Below are positions 8,103-17,300 of a stretch of 51,032 bases of DNA, one piece after another. Below the pieces are notes generated by a model. The model made no database searches, was not told where the DNA came from, and saw only the letters and a program-made list of their open reading frames with translations. The position numbers and the translations under genes are program-made. This DNA is from Ruminiclostridium sp. (GTDB lineage Bacteria > Bacillota > Clostridia > Oscillospirales > Ruminococcaceae): the NCBI GenBank assembly GCA_017941355.1, contig JAGAWN010000253.1:1-51032 (forward strand), given 5' to 3'. Every line of letters begins with the position of its first letter. Within the stretch, counting starts at the first letter, position 1.

Positions 8103-9539
8103 TCAGTTCTCCCAGCTGCAAAGTTCCTCGTAAAGACCGATGTACAGCTTTGCGGACTGCGTCCAGCTGAAATCCTTCTTCATGCCGACCTCAACGAGCT
8201 TCTTCCAGCGCGGCTGATCGTCATAGACTTCCTTCGCTCTGTTGATAGCTCCCAGCATATCGAGTGCGTTGTATGACTGGAACGTGAAGCCAACGCCTTC
8301 GCCGCTCGGATCGCCGTAGTCCATGATCGAGTCTTTGAGACCGCCGGTAGCGCGTACTATCGGGACTGTGCCGTAGCGCAGAGCAATCATCTGCGCGAGT
8401 CCGCAGGGTTCGCTCTTGCTGGGCATCAGGAACATATCCGCGCCCGCGTATATACGCTTTGCGTATGCGGGGATATATCCGCACTTGAAGCTTACAGCCT
8501 CGGGGTACTTGTTCTGCATATAGTAGAAGTAATCTTCATACTGCTTTTCACCGGAGCCGAGAACGACTACCTTTATGCCGGAGCATACCACGTCGTCGAG
8601 AACGCACTTGATGAGATCGAAGCCCTTATGCTCAACAAGACGGGAAATGATTCCGAGAACAGGCGAATTTCCGCCGGGAAGTCCCGCTTCCTCAAGCAGC
8701 TTCTCCTTGCAAGTAGCCTTGCCTGCCATTTTGCCCACGCTGAAGTTTGCGGGGATATCCTTGTCGGTCTTGCTGTTGTACATATCGGTGTCGATACCGT
8801 TTAAGAAGCCGCAGGTCTTGTACTGCTTGGTGTTCAGGCAGCGGTCGAGTCCGTGGGAGAACCACGGGTTGAGTATTTCTTTTGCGTATGTCGGAGAAAC
8901 GGTAGTTACCTTGTCCGCCATTTCGATAGCGCCCTTCATAAGGTTCGCGTCGCCGTCGTACTCGATGATCGAACTCAGATGTCTCGGGATAGAGAATATC
9001 TCTTCGGTAAGTTCCAGACCGTACTGACCCTGATAGCCGATGTTGTGGATCGTGAACACATTGCGGATACCCCACATATTGTGGTGATACTTGTAATAGA
9101 TGTTGTAATAGATCGGAACGAGGGCTGTCTGCCAGTCGTTGGAGTTGATGATATCGGGTTTTATCTCGAGGTGTTCGAGCATTTCGAGAATGGCTCTCGA
9201 GAAGAACGCGTATCTTTCGGCATCGTCGTAATATCCGTACAGACCGAAATCACGCTTGAAGTAATACTCATTGTCGATAAAATAGTATCTCACACCGTTA
9301 AGCTCGGTGGTAAAGATTCCGCAGTACTGGGAGCGCCATCCTACGGGAACATAGAAGTTGGTGATGTACTCGAGCTTCTCACGAACCTCGGGCTTGATAG
9401 TATTGATATAGTACGGCATAACTACCATACATTCGTGTCCTGCCTCAACGAGAGCCTTCGGCAGAGATCCCGCTACATCCGCGAGTCCTCCCGATGCTGC
9501 GAAAGGCTGCGCCTCGCTTGCGGCGTATAAAATCTTCAT
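8103..9539 (-). CDS. glgA: Glycogen synthase (ADP-glucose, GT5)
   Basis: Extends alpha-1,4-glucan chains from ADP-glucose (glycogen storage, cytoplasm). 478 residues is standard. N-terminus MKILYAASEAQPFAASGGLADVAGSLP carries the nucleotide-sugar loop; the usual lysine of KxGGL is replaced by serine, a form seen in several clostridial GlgA proteins as I recall. The C-terminal Rossmann domain has GIISRLVEHKGFDL near residue 300 and PSKSEPCGLAQMIALRYGT near 380, containing the catalytic ExFGLxxxE-type segment (here EPCGLAQMIALRYG). AGGAGG precedes ATG 9539. No glgC, glgD or glgB is in the window. Confidence 0.93.
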   Translation of the reverse strand: MKILYAASEAQPFAASGGLADVAGSLPKALVEAGHECMVVMPYYINTIKPEVREKLEYITNFYVPVGWRSQYCGIFTTELNGVRYYFIDNEYYFKRDFGLYGYYDDAERYAFFSRAILEMLEHLEIKPDIINSNDWQTALVPIYYNIYYKYHHNMWGIRNVFTIHNIGYQGQYGLELTEEIFSIPRHLSSIIEYDGDANLMKGAIEMADKVTTVSPTYAKEILNPWFSHGLDRCLNTKQYKTCGFLNGIDTDMYNSKTDKDIPANFSVGKMAGKATCKEKLLEEAGLPGGNSPVLGIISRLVEHKGFDLIKCVLDDVVCSGIKVVVLGSGEKQYEDYFYYMQNKYPEAVSFKCGYIPAYAKRIYAGADMFLMPSKSEPCGLAQMIALRYGTVPIVRATGGLKDSIMDYGDPSGEGVGFTFQSYNALDMLGAINRAKEVYDDQPRWKKLVEVGMKKDFSWTQSAKLYIGLYEELCSWEN

Positions 9540-9605
9540 GATAAGCTCCTCCTGTCATCAGCCGCCGGTTACGGCAGCATTTCGGGTTATTTATACCCAT
9601 TTATT

Positions 9606-9633
9606 ATTGTACCACATTTTCGGCAAATTGCAA
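9606..9633 (-). promoter_or_regulatory. Promoter for glgA
   Basis: Minus strand TTGCAA (9628-9633), 16-base spacer, TACAAT (9606-9611), about 65 bases upstream of the glgA start. Confidence 0.65.
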
Positions 9634-9695
9634 TGGTTTTATAAAAAATCATCATTTCTCACTAACAAATTCGTAAATTCTGCACAAACCTCCGG

Positions 9696-12434
9696 TTACT
9701 GCAAAAGCTGCTTCAAAGTTCCCCAATCCACGCTGTCCGCGGCGGCAGTGACCGCCTGCATCTTCCCGGCGAAGCTTTCCGGGATCCTGTAATCGTTAAG
9801 TTCATCAAGCACCTCACAGAGCACGTCGTAATCGAAGTTATCCGCCGCTGCGCGCAAATCCTCAAATGCGTCGAGCATCATCGCTTCGGTCGCCTCGGGC
9901 TTGTTATCGTCCGGCTTTGCATCGGCAGCCGCGCCGCGTCCGTACTTTTCCGGGACTTCGCGGTACATTTCGAGCAGTTCGGCGTTATGAGCGTGAATGA
10001 ACGCGGTATCTCCGCTGTCTCCCGCTTTTTCAAGCTGTTCCGCCAGCGCGCCTATGTTCTGCTCTCCCACAAGGCGGGAGGTGCTTTTCAGAGCGTGTAC
10101 CTTTATAGTGTAGTTCGTCCAGTCCCCGTTGTTGTACAGTTTCTCGATCTCCGCCGACATTCTCGCTATATCGTCAAGATAGATGTCAAGCAGCTCCGAG
10201 ATGTCCGCTCCGCCGTTCTCGTCCTCTGTGATCGCGGTATGCACCAGCGAGTCCGGAAGAAGTTCCACGATCATAGTTTCCAGCCGCACAGGGTCAATGG
10301 GCTTTGTCAGGTATTCGCAGAAACCGGAGGAAATATAGAACTCCCTCATTCCCGAGATCGCGTTTGCGGTAAGACAGACGGCGGGAGTATCGCGGTTCAG
10401 ACCGCCGCTGTCCGTGCGCAGTTCCTGCAAAGTCTCTATTCCGTCCTTATCCGGCATTCGGTGGTCGAGGAAGATAAGATCGTATTTGTACTGCTCCGCA
10501 AGATGTATTGCGGCATCTCCGCCAAGAGCCGTGTCTATGTGCATTTTCGTCTTTTTCAGCAGATTCCTGAATACCACCAGATTCATCTCGGTGTCATCTA
10601 CCACCAGCACCCACGCTTCCGGCGCGGTAAATGATTCGTGGTACTCTCTGCGGGAAGAGGCGCTCTTTCCGGCGGCTGCCGAGAAATCCCCTATCGGGGT
10701 GTTCTTTACCATTTTCTGTTTCAGAGTGAACCAGAAATCCGAGCCTTCCCCATAAACGCTGTCAACCTCCAGACGGCTTCCCATGAGCCGCAGAAGCCGC
10801 TGGGTTATCGTGATGCCGAGACCCGTTCCCTCGATAGAGCGGTTGCGCTCTTCCTCGATACGCTCGAACGCTATGAAAAGCTTGTCGATATCTTCTTTCT
10901 TTATACCTACTCCCGTATCGCGGACATGGATCGTGAGATATACGTCATCGCCGTTTCTCTCATGCTCGGCGGAAAGAGTCACGGTTCCCTGCTTTGTGTA
11001 TTTCACCGCGTTGGTGAGCAGGTTCATCACGATCTGCTTTATGCGTATCTCATCGCCGCGCAGATACTCCGGGATAGACGGATCCACCTTCACGGTGAAA
11101 GAAAGCCCCTTTTCCGACACCCGCGGCTCGATCATGCTGGAAAGATCGTTCAGCACGGAAGAAAGCTGATAATCCACAGGGATTATCTCGGTTTTGCCGG
11201 CTTCGATCTTAGAGAAGTCCAGAATGTCGTTTATCAGTCCGAGCAGCGTGTTTCCGGCCTTGCGGATATCCTCCGCGTACCGGAGAGTCTGCTCGTCCCT
11301 GCTTTCGCGCAGTATCATCTCATCCATGCCGAGTATAGCGTTGATAGGAGTCCGTATTTCATGCGACATATGAGCAAGGAAGTCGCCTTTTGCCTGCGAA
11401 ACGGCTTCGGCGGACTGACGGGCGTCCTGGAGCAGGTGGATATACCGGCGCTCGTCGGTATTGTCGTAAATGCTTATCTGGTAGCCTTTCTTTTTGCCGC
11501 CGATAAGCGTGTAATTCACGCCGATCTTATAGCTTATGCCGCCGCGTTCGAGATCGAATTCCGAGGGCTTGTTGTTCATGTCGGTGAGATCCAGCCACTT
11601 GTGGATCGTATCAAAGCACGGTTCCCCGCGGCGAAGCGGCTCGTCGATGTACATTTCCGCCAGTTCCGGCAGGCAGCTCAGCGCCGGGACGCTGCACCCG
11701 AGATAGTGCCGGGACATATCGAACGCGAAGAAACCGGTCTTTCCCTCATCGGTTATGGTATCCACCGCCATTTCCGTAACGGAGTACATTTTAAGCCTTC
11801 CGCTGAGGATTATCATAACGATCTGGGTGAGAATATACGCCGCCGGCTGCATCTCGACCGACAGATCGAACAGTTTTGTTCCGAAGAACGACACTATGTT
11901 TATAAGATATACCACGGCAAGTATCATTGCGTTCTTTTTGGATACGTCCCTACGGGTAAAGCCGTAGATAAGGACTCCCACATCGACTGCCATATAGAAC
12001 ACGATCATTATGTAGAAAACCGTATGCAGGGGGCCGTAAACCTTGCCGATATACGAAAGACCGTTTTCGCGGACAAGCCATGAATCTTCATACAGCAGAT
12101 GGTTGTGATTGGTGGTGAGCGCCATGCTGCCGAGAAAGGAATTCAGCACAAACAGAGGGACGCTCAGCAGACGCGGAAGCTTTACCCGGCAGAACGAAAA
12201 GACATACACCATTATCGCAAGCTGCAAAAAGCTTGAACACAGATAGCACAGCCCGTTGGCAAGTATTGCCTCCGTGTAGGATTCCGCGACTGCCACGCGG
12301 AGATATCCGACATTGATGATAGGCATCAGCAGGAATGCCACGGCGTAGCTCACCGATATGTATCTGTTCCATTTCCAGAGGAATAAGCCTGTCAGAGTAA
12401 TGGTAATATACAGCGACATCTGATAATACAGCAT
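9696..12434 (-). CDS. Hybrid sensor histidine kinase with receiver and HPt domains
   Basis: Membrane sensor with a full internal phosphorelay. Residues 1-215 hold about seven transmembrane segments. A linker domain follows (residues 225-335), then a dimerisation/phosphoacceptor helix SHEIRTP with His358, the ATPase domain (DTGVGI near 506, GTGLG near 537), a receiver domain with phosphoacceptor Asp657 in FLDHRMPD, and an HPt domain with His780 in VHALKSTSR. GGGGAGG precedes ATG 12434. No response regulator with an output domain is adjacent, so the phosphate target is unknown. The 7TM sensor resembles the intracellular-kinase N-terminal 7TM class, ligand unknown. 912 residues. Confidence 0.9.
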   Translation of the reverse strand: MLYYQMSLYITITLTGLFLWKWNRYISVSYAVAFLLMPIINVGYLRVAVAESYTEAILANGLCYLCSSFLQLAIMVYVFSFCRVKLPRLLSVPLFVLNSFLGSMALTTNHNHLLYEDSWLVRENGLSYIGKVYGPLHTVFYIMIVFYMAVDVGVLIYGFTRRDVSKKNAMILAVVYLINIVSFFGTKLFDLSVEMQPAAYILTQIVMIILSGRLKMYSVTEMAVDTITDEGKTGFFAFDMSRHYLGCSVPALSCLPELAEMYIDEPLRRGEPCFDTIHKWLDLTDMNNKPSEFDLERGGISYKIGVNYTLIGGKKKGYQISIYDNTDERRYIHLLQDARQSAEAVSQAKGDFLAHMSHEIRTPINAILGMDEMILRESRDEQTLRYAEDIRKAGNTLLGLINDILDFSKIEAGKTEIIPVDYQLSSVLNDLSSMIEPRVSEKGLSFTVKVDPSIPEYLRGDEIRIKQIVMNLLTNAVKYTKQGTVTLSAEHERNGDDVYLTIHVRDTGVGIKKEDIDKLFIAFERIEEERNRSIEGTGLGITITQRLLRLMGSRLEVDSVYGEGSDFWFTLKQKMVKNTPIGDFSAAAGKSASSRREYHESFTAPEAWVLVVDDTEMNLVVFRNLLKKTKMHIDTALGGDAAIHLAEQYKYDLIFLDHRMPDKDGIETLQELRTDSGGLNRDTPAVCLTANAISGMREFYISSGFCEYLTKPIDPVRLETMIVELLPDSLVHTAITEDENGGADISELLDIYLDDIARMSAEIEKLYNNGDWTNYTIKVHALKSTSRLVGEQNIGALAEQLEKAGDSGDTAFIHAHNAELLEMYREVPEKYGRGAAADAKPDDNKPEATEAMMLDAFEDLRAAADNFDYDVLCEVLDELNDYRIPESFAGKMQAVTAAADSVDWGTLKQLLQ

Positions 12435-12466
12435 TCCCGTTTTCCTCCCCTCATGTGAATAGATAT

Positions 12467-12496
12467 ATTATATCATAAAAACATATTATTTGTCAA
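12467..12496 (-). promoter_or_regulatory. Promoter for the hybrid histidine kinase
   Basis: Minus strand TTGACA (12491-12496), 18-base spacer, TATAAT (12467-12472), about 30 bases before the kinase start: a short leader and near-consensus promoter. Confidence 0.75.
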
Positions 12497-12505
12497 TAAA
12501 CACAC

Positions 12506-12557
12506 AGCGCCGTTACGGTGTGCCGGTAACGTAAAGCCGTTCTGGCGCGGCGCTTTT
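12506..12557. other. Branched inverted repeat in the divergent intergenic region
   Basis: An outer 7-bp pair (AGCGCCG 12506-12512 with CGGCGCT 12548-12554) encloses an inner pair overlapping it (CGTTAC 12511-12516 with GTAACG 12526-12531) and ends in TTTT on the plus strand. It could be a terminator of an unseen short transcript or an operator region between the divergent kinase and transporter promoters. The remaining bases of 12435-12730 hold only the two promoters and AT-rich DNA. Confidence 0.3.
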
Positions 12558-12634
12558 GCCCGGAATTGTTAAAAATAGCCCAAAAATTTTTCTGCGGAAA
12601 TCAATTATTGTATTTAAAAACCAAAAGTATCGTA

Positions 12635-12663
12635 TTGCAATTCGCCGGTTTTTGTTGTATAAT
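12635..12663 (+). promoter_or_regulatory. Promoter for the amino acid ABC transporter operon
   Basis: TTGCAA (12635-12640), 17-base spacer, TATAAT (12658-12663), about 65 bases upstream of the binding-protein start; AGAAAGGA lies just before ATG 12731. Confidence 0.75.
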
Positions 12664-12730
12664 AATTGTTGTCTGCAAGCAGAGACAAACAATACATAAA
12701 AAGGTATAAAAAAGAAAGGAATACATCACC

Positions 12731-13510
12731 ATGAAAAAAACAAGAATACTCGCCGGTATAGCAGCGGCAGCAGTAATGGGACTTTCCGCCTGCTCGGGCG
12801 CTCCCGCAAACACAGTCAATTCCCTCGATGACCTCGCGGGCAAGACAATAGGAACACAGCTCGGCACGACCGGATATATCCTCGCCGGCGACATCGAGAA
12901 CGCAACCGTCGAGGGCTACAATAAAGGCGCGGACGCTATACAGGCTCTCAAACAGGGCAAGAACGACGCCGTTATCATAGATATGGAGACCGCAAAGGCG
13001 TTCGTAAGCAAGAACCCGGATCTCAGAATACTCGATGAGCCTTTCGACAATGAGGAATACTCGATCGCTTACAGAATAGGCGACGACGAGCTTGGCGCAA
13101 AGCTTGAAAGCGCACTCACCGAGCTGAAGAGCGACGGCACTCTCGACAGCATAGTTTCCCACTGGATAGGCGACGACGCCGATCACGTCTCCTATACCCC
13201 GGACAGCTCGATAGAGAGAACAGGGACTCTCACAATGGCGACAAACGCCGAATTCCCGCCCTACGAAAGCATGGAGGGCGGCGAGATCGTCGGCATAGAC
13301 CCGGATATGATGCGCGCAGTATGCGATAAGCTGGGCATGGAACTTATCATCGAGAACATGGAGTTCGATTCGATCATAACAGCCGTTACTTCCGGCAAGG
13401 CAGATGTGGGAGTAGCAGGAATGTCCGTTACCGAGGACAGACTCAAAAACGTCAACTTCACACAGGGATATGCCGTTTCCACACAAGCTATCGTTGTAAG
13501 AAATTCATGA
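12731..13510 (+). CDS. Polar amino acid ABC transporter binding lipoprotein with permuted lobe order
   Basis: Receptor for an amino acid importer (SBP_bac_3 family), tethered outside the membrane. Signal peptide with lipobox LSAC ends near residue 21. The order of the two halves is reversed: residues 30-150 match the usual C-terminal half (SLDDLAGKTIGTQLGTTG, then LKSDGTLDSIVSHWIG), and residues 163-258 match the usual N-terminal half (LTMATNAEFPPYE, GIDPDMMRAV, MSVTEDRLKNVNFTQGY). In ordinary relatives the second block comes first. The protein ends where the hinge would normally continue. Both halves look intact, so a circular permutation rather than a truncation is inferred. First gene of a receptor-permease-ATPase operon. 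Confidence 0.88.
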   Translation: MKKTRILAGIAAAAVMGLSACSGAPANTVNSLDDLAGKTIGTQLGTTGYILAGDIENATVEGYNKGADAIQALKQGKNDAVIIDMETAKAFVSKNPDLRILDEPFDNEEYSIAYRIGDDELGAKLESALTELKSDGTLDSIVSHWIGDDADHVSYTPDSSIERTGTLTMATNAEFPPYESMEGGEIVGIDPDMMRAVCDKLGMELIIENMEFDSIITAVTSGKADVGVAGMSVTEDRLKNVNFTQGYAVSTQAIVVRNS

Positions 13511-13542
13511 TATTATCATAACGAAAACGGAGGTGACGGCAA

Positions 13543-14235
13543 TTGGACGCTTTTCTCCAGAAGCTCTATGAAACTTTTATTGTTGACGACAGGTGGAAAT
13601 ACCTTACCGAGGGACTTAAAACAACACTTGTGATAACATTTTTTGCCGTGCTTCTCGGCATGGTCATAGGCTTTCTTGTCGCAGTCATACGTTCAACACA
13701 CGATATGACGGGAAAAATGAAAGTGCTGAATTTCATATCAAAGATCTATCTTACCGTTATCCGCGGTACGCCTGTGATGGTGCAGCTTCTTATCATCTAC
13801 TACGTCATCTTCTCCTCGGTGAGGATCGACAAGACCTTTGTCGGTATCCTCGCTTTCGGCATAAACTCAGGCGCCTATGTGGCGGAGATCGTTCGCTCAG
13901 GCATAATGTCCATAGACCGCGGGCAGTTTGAAGCCGGAGCAAGTCTCGGAATGAACTACCCCAAGACCATGCTCTGGATAATCATGCCGCAGGCGTTCAA
14001 GACCGTTCTCCCGGCGCTGGCAAACGAGTGCATCGTGCTTCTTAAAGAAACATCGGTCGCCGGATATATCGCGCTGGAGGATCTGACAAAGGGCGGCGAT
14101 ATCATCAGAAGCGTAACATACGAAGCGTTCCTGCCGCTGATCGCCGTCGCGCTGATATACCTTATCATGGTCGTCGGGCTGAGCACGCTTGTCGGAAAGC
14201 TTGAAAGGAGGCTCAAACGCAGTGATAGAGGTTAA
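13543..14235 (+). CDS. Amino acid ABC transporter permease
   Basis: Inner-membrane channel subunit (HisM/GlnP family, BPD_transp_1). 230 residues with five or so transmembrane segments. The start is TTG 13543, chosen because CGGAGG lies eight to nine bases upstream and residue 1 then leads straight into the family's N-terminal helix. The EAA loop, which docks the ATPase, is seen as [20 protein letters not shown] near residue 127. Family signature [11 protein letters not shown] near 77. The last 14 bases overlap the ATPase gene. Confidence 0.93.
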   Translation: MDAFLQKLYETFIVDDRWKYLTEGLKTTLVITFFAVLLGMVIGFLVAVIRSTHDMTGKMKVLNFISKIYLTVIRGTPVMVQLLIIYYVIFSSVRIDKTFVGILAFGINSGAYVAEIVRSGIMSIDRGQFEAGASLGMNYPKTMLWIIMPQAFKTVLPALANECIVLLKETSVAGYIALEDLTKGGDIIRSVTYEAFLPLIAVALIYLIMVVGLSTLVGKLERRLKRSDRG

Positions 14236-14947
14236 AGGACTCAGAAAGAACTTCGGTGAGCTTGATATACTGAAAGGGATAGACACCACGGTGGAAAAGG
14301 GCGAAAAGGTTGTCGTCATCGGTCCCTCCGGCAGCGGAAAAAGTACGTTTCTTCGCTGTCTGAACCGCCTTGAAAAGCCGGATGCCGGCTCGGTGATATT
14401 TGACGGGACAGATCTTACCCGCGCCTCCGAAAAACAGCTTAACAAGGTTCGAGAGAAAATGGGAATGGTGTTTCAGCACTTCAACCTTTTTCCCCACCTC
14501 ACGATCCGCGGGAACCTCACCGTCGCTCCCGTGAAGCTCAGACTGATGAGCAGGGAGGAAGCGGATTCAAGGGCTATGGAAATGCTGAAAAAAGTCGGTC
14601 TTGAACAGAAAGCCGACAGCTACCCCAATATGCTTTCCGGCGGTCAGAAGCAGCGTATCGCGATCGCGCGGGCGCTGGTCATGGATCCCGAGGTGATACT
14701 GTTCGACGAACCTACCTCCGCGCTGGATCCGGAAATGGTGGGCGAAGTCCTGAGCCTTATGAAGCAGCTTGCCGCCGAGGGTATGACAATGGTTGTGGTG
14801 ACACACGAAATGGGCTTTGCACGCGAGGTGGCATCACGGGTCATGTTCATGGAAAACGGACTGATCGCAGAGGAAAATGAGCCGGACAAATTCTTCGGTT
14901 CCCCGGAAAGCCCGCGTCTCAGAGAATTTCTTTCAAAGGTTTTATAA
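14222..14947 (+). CDS. Amino acid ABC transporter ATP-binding protein
   Basis: ATPase subunit driving the permease (GlnQ/HisP/ArtP family). GTG start at 14222 with AGGAGG ten bases upstream, inside the end of the permease gene, so the two are translationally coupled. Walker [10 protein letters not shown] near residue 34, Q-loop [13 protein letters not shown] near 80, signature MLSGGQKQR near 138, Walker [15 protein letters not shown] near 158, switch VVTHEM near 193. 241 residues is typical. It may also serve the receptor-permease fusion at 27192-28751, which has no ATPase beside it (inference). Confidence 0.93.
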   Translation: MIEVKGLRKNFGELDILKGIDTTVEKGEKVVVIGPSGSGKSTFLRCLNRLEKPDAGSVIFDGTDLTRASEKQLNKVREKMGMVFQHFNLFPHLTIRGNLTVAPVKLRLMSREEADSRAMEMLKKVGLEQKADSYPNMLSGGQKQRIAIARALVMDPEVILFDEPTSALDPEMVGEVLSLMKQLAAEGMTMVVVTHEMGFAREVASRVMFMENGLIAEENEPDKFFGSPESPRLREFLSKVL

Positions 14948-14961
14948 CAATACAACTGTAT

Positions 14962-15906
14962 ATGTCAGACAAACTCAAAGGAAACTTAATGCTGCTCATC
15001 ACGGCAGTAATCTGGGGGTCGGCTTTCGTTGCGCAGAGTGACGGAATGAACTATGTAGGGCCGTTTACATATAACGGCTGCCGTACTCTGCTGGGCGGGA
15101 TAGTGCTGATACCCGTAATAGCGCTGCTGCGCGGGATCTCACGAAAGGACGGCGGAAGTTCAGCCGCAGACAGGAAAGCTTCGCTTAAAACCACGATCGC
15201 GGGCGGGATCATCTGCGGTATCCTGTTCTTCTTCGCAAGTATGCTGCAGCAGTACGGCATAGCTATGACTACCGTAGGAAAGGCAGGCTTCGTCACCGCG
15301 CTGTATGTTGTCATAGTGCCGCTGATAGGTTTTATCATCTACCGGAAAGCCTCGCTCAAAGTATGGATATGCTGCCTTATCGCTATCGCAGGCTTCTATC
15401 TGCTGTGCATAAACGAGGGATTCAGCATTTCCGCCGGAGATCTGCTCGTACTGCTGTGTGCGGTGCTGTATGCCTGCCACATAATGACAGTGGATCACTT
15501 CAATTCAAAAAATGCGGACGGAACACTGATGTCCTGCATACAGTTCTTCACAGCGGGAACGATAATGCTGATCTGTATGCTTATCATAGAGAAGCCGGAT
15601 ATTGACAGCATCCTCGCCGCATGGCTGCCGATATGCTACGGAGGCATACTGTCCTGCGGAGTGGCGTACACGCTTCAGATCATCGGTCAGAGGTACACCG
15701 ATCCGACGATAGCCACACTGCTCATGAGTCTGGAATCGGTGTTTGCCGCGCTGTCAGGCTGGCTGCTGCTCAACGAAAGCCTGAGCTTAAAGGAGCTTGG
15801 GGGCTGTGCGCTGGTATTCATCGCCGTGATCGCCGCGCAGGTGAATATTCCGCTGTTCCGCAAAAAACGTGTAAAGAAAGCGGAGACTTCCGCAAGGAAC
15901 CACTGA
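14962..15906 (+). CDS. EamA/DMT-family transporter
   Basis: Ten-segment membrane protein of the drug/metabolite transporter superfamily with two EamA repeats (AVIWGSAFVAQSDGMNYVGPF at the N-terminus; the second repeat begins near residue 150 with LLVLLCAVLYACHIM). Substrate unknown; relatives move amino acids, nucleosides or other metabolites. I keep ATG 14962 because homologues typically begin with a short MSxxLKG-like tail, although ATG 14989 has a better ribosome binding site (AAAGGA). Starts 15 bases after the ABC ATPase, so may be in that operon. Confidence 0.87.
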   Translation: MSDKLKGNLMLLITAVIWGSAFVAQSDGMNYVGPFTYNGCRTLLGGIVLIPVIALLRGISRKDGGSSAADRKASLKTTIAGGIICGILFFFASMLQQYGIAMTTVGKAGFVTALYVVIVPLIGFIIYRKASLKVWICCLIAIAGFYLLCINEGFSISAGDLLVLLCAVLYACHIMTVDHFNSKNADGTLMSCIQFFTAGTIMLICMLIIEKPDIDSILAAWLPICYGGILSCGVAYTLQIIGQRYTDPTIATLLMSLESVFAALSGWLLLNESLSLKELGGCALVFIAVIAAQVNIPLFRKKRVKKAETSARNH

Positions 15907-15967
15907 AACCTAATATACAAGCCAAGTATTCTATTGACAAAGCAATAACCGGATAGGGAGGAAGAAA

Positions 15968-16921
15968 ATGGATATTGATTACTTACTGTTCCTGCAGGAA
16001 TTCAGAAACAACATAAACGACGCGTTGACTCCTTTTATGGAAATGATATCGCTGTTTGCGGTCACATATCTTGTGATAGTTCCCGCATTCATCTACTGGT
16101 GTGTAGATAAACGCAGCGGACTTTACACACTGGGTTCATACTGCGTCTGCGTCGCGGTGAACGCTGTGATAAAGCTTACAGCCTGTGTTTACCGTCCGTG
16201 GATACGGGACAGCCGTATCCTTCCTGCCGGCGACGCGATCACAACAGCCACCGGGTATTCGTTCCCCAGCGGACACACGACCACCGCGACACCGATATAC
16301 GGCGGAATGGCGGTAAGCGCATGGAAAAAGATGCGGTGGATCTCCGTCCTCTGCATTATCTGCATAGCGCTGACCGGATTTTCCCGCAACTATCTCGGTG
16401 TGCATACGCCTCAGGACGTGCTTGTGGGACTGACTCTCGGAATACTCACGCTGTTCGGAATGTCGGCGCTGTTCAGATACCTTGCCGCGCACCCCGAAAA
16501 AGAGAACATTTTCCTGTTTTCGGGCATAGCTCTTGGCATCTGCGGCATCATCTACATCTCACTTAAATCCTATCCCATGGACTATGTCGGTGACGAGCTG
16601 CTGGTGGATCCGCAGAAGATGATGAAGGACGGATTCGGCGATATAGGCATGATGACAGCTTTCTTTGCGGGACGTTTCATCGAGAAGACATGGATAAAGT
16701 TTGAACCCCGTTTCACAAAGAAAAATCTCGCTGCCGGACTTGTCGGCGCGGTGCTGACATTCTTCCTTATCGAGACCATAAAGACTCCTCTCCGCGAGCT
16801 GCTGGGTCTGCACTGGGGCTCTTTCGCCGCCAACGCGGTCATAATGCTGTTTGTCATTGCGGTATGGCCGGCGGTGATGAAAGCAGTCACCAAAGATCCC
16901 TCCGCCGCGGAAGCAGCGTAA
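15968..16921 (+). CDS. PAP2-family membrane phosphatase
   Basis: Integral membrane phosphatase of the PAP2 superfamily; relatives dephosphorylate undecaprenyl diphosphate or phosphatidic acid at the outer face. The three-part active site is complete: KLTACVYRP near residue 68, PSGH near 98 (FPSGHTT), and SRNYLGVHTPQD near 138 with the nucleophile-type His. The C-terminal half adds three more membrane segments, so 317 residues is larger than the minimal PAP2. GGGAGG precedes ATG 15968. It is followed 72 bases later by the partner-switch/NRPS block and could be part of the same transcript. Confidence 0.88.
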   Translation: MDIDYLLFLQEFRNNINDALTPFMEMISLFAVTYLVIVPAFIYWCVDKRSGLYTLGSYCVCVAVNAVIKLTACVYRPWIRDSRILPAGDAITTATGYSFPSGHTTTATPIYGGMAVSAWKKMRWISVLCIICIALTGFSRNYLGVHTPQDVLVGLTLGILTLFGMSALFRYLAAHPEKENIFLFSGIALGICGIIYISLKSYPMDYVGDELLVDPQKMMKDGFGDIGMMTAFFAGRFIEKTWIKFEPRFTKKNLAAGLVGAVLTFFLIETIKTPLRELLGLHWGSFAANAVIMLFVIAVWPAVMKAVTKDPSAAEAA

Positions 16922-16993
16922 AATACGATCGTTAATCCTCATTGTTAGTGTTACGGAGAGATATCTGCCGTATCCGGAAAGGAATACCAGTTT

Positions 16994-17290
16994 ATGACAA
17001 TCAATAAAACAACAAACGGAAAAGAAGTAATTATCGGCGTAAGCGGCAGGATCGACTCAAAGACGGCACCGGAATTTGAATCGCAGGTCAAAGAGTGCTT
17101 TGCCGAAGCCGACAGCATTGTGATAGACCTTGCGGATGTGAACTACATCTCCTCCGCCGGACTGAGGGTATTTCTGGCTGCCCACAAGGCTATGGATGCC
17201 AAAAAAGGCATGAAAGTGAAAAACGTGTGCAAAGAGGTCATGAATATATTTGTTGTCACAGGTTTTTCGGGAGTCCTCGATATCGAATAA
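16994..17290 (+). CDS. STAS-domain anti-sigma-factor antagonist-like protein (first copy)
   Basis: 98-residue single STAS domain, the family of SpoIIAA and RsbV. Such proteins are bound or phosphorylated by a cognate RsbW-type kinase, and dephosphorylated by a PP2C phosphatase. The phosphorylatable region DVNYISSAGLRVF near residue 48 has the usual serines. The gene is 10 bases upstream of an RsbW-like kinase gene, and a SpoIIE-type phosphatase lies further down the cluster, giving a complete switch in one locus. No sigma factor is present, so the output is probably not transcription initiation of the classical type (inference). Confidence 0.9.
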   Translation: MTINKTTNGKEVIIGVSGRIDSKTAPEFESQVKECFAEADSIVIDLADVNYISSAGLRVFLAAHKAMDAKKGMKVKNVCKEVMNIFVVTGFSGVLDIE

Positions 17291-17300
17291 AGGAGATGCT

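Noticed and set aside
10638-12083. Long plus-strand frame (481 codons) opposite the histidine kinase
   Set aside because: Composition is irregular and no domain is seen; the minus strand has the kinase, receiver and HPt motifs.
12614-13486. Minus-strand frame opposite the amino acid binding protein
   Set aside because: No ribosome binding site; the plus strand has a lipobox, an operon and a promoter.
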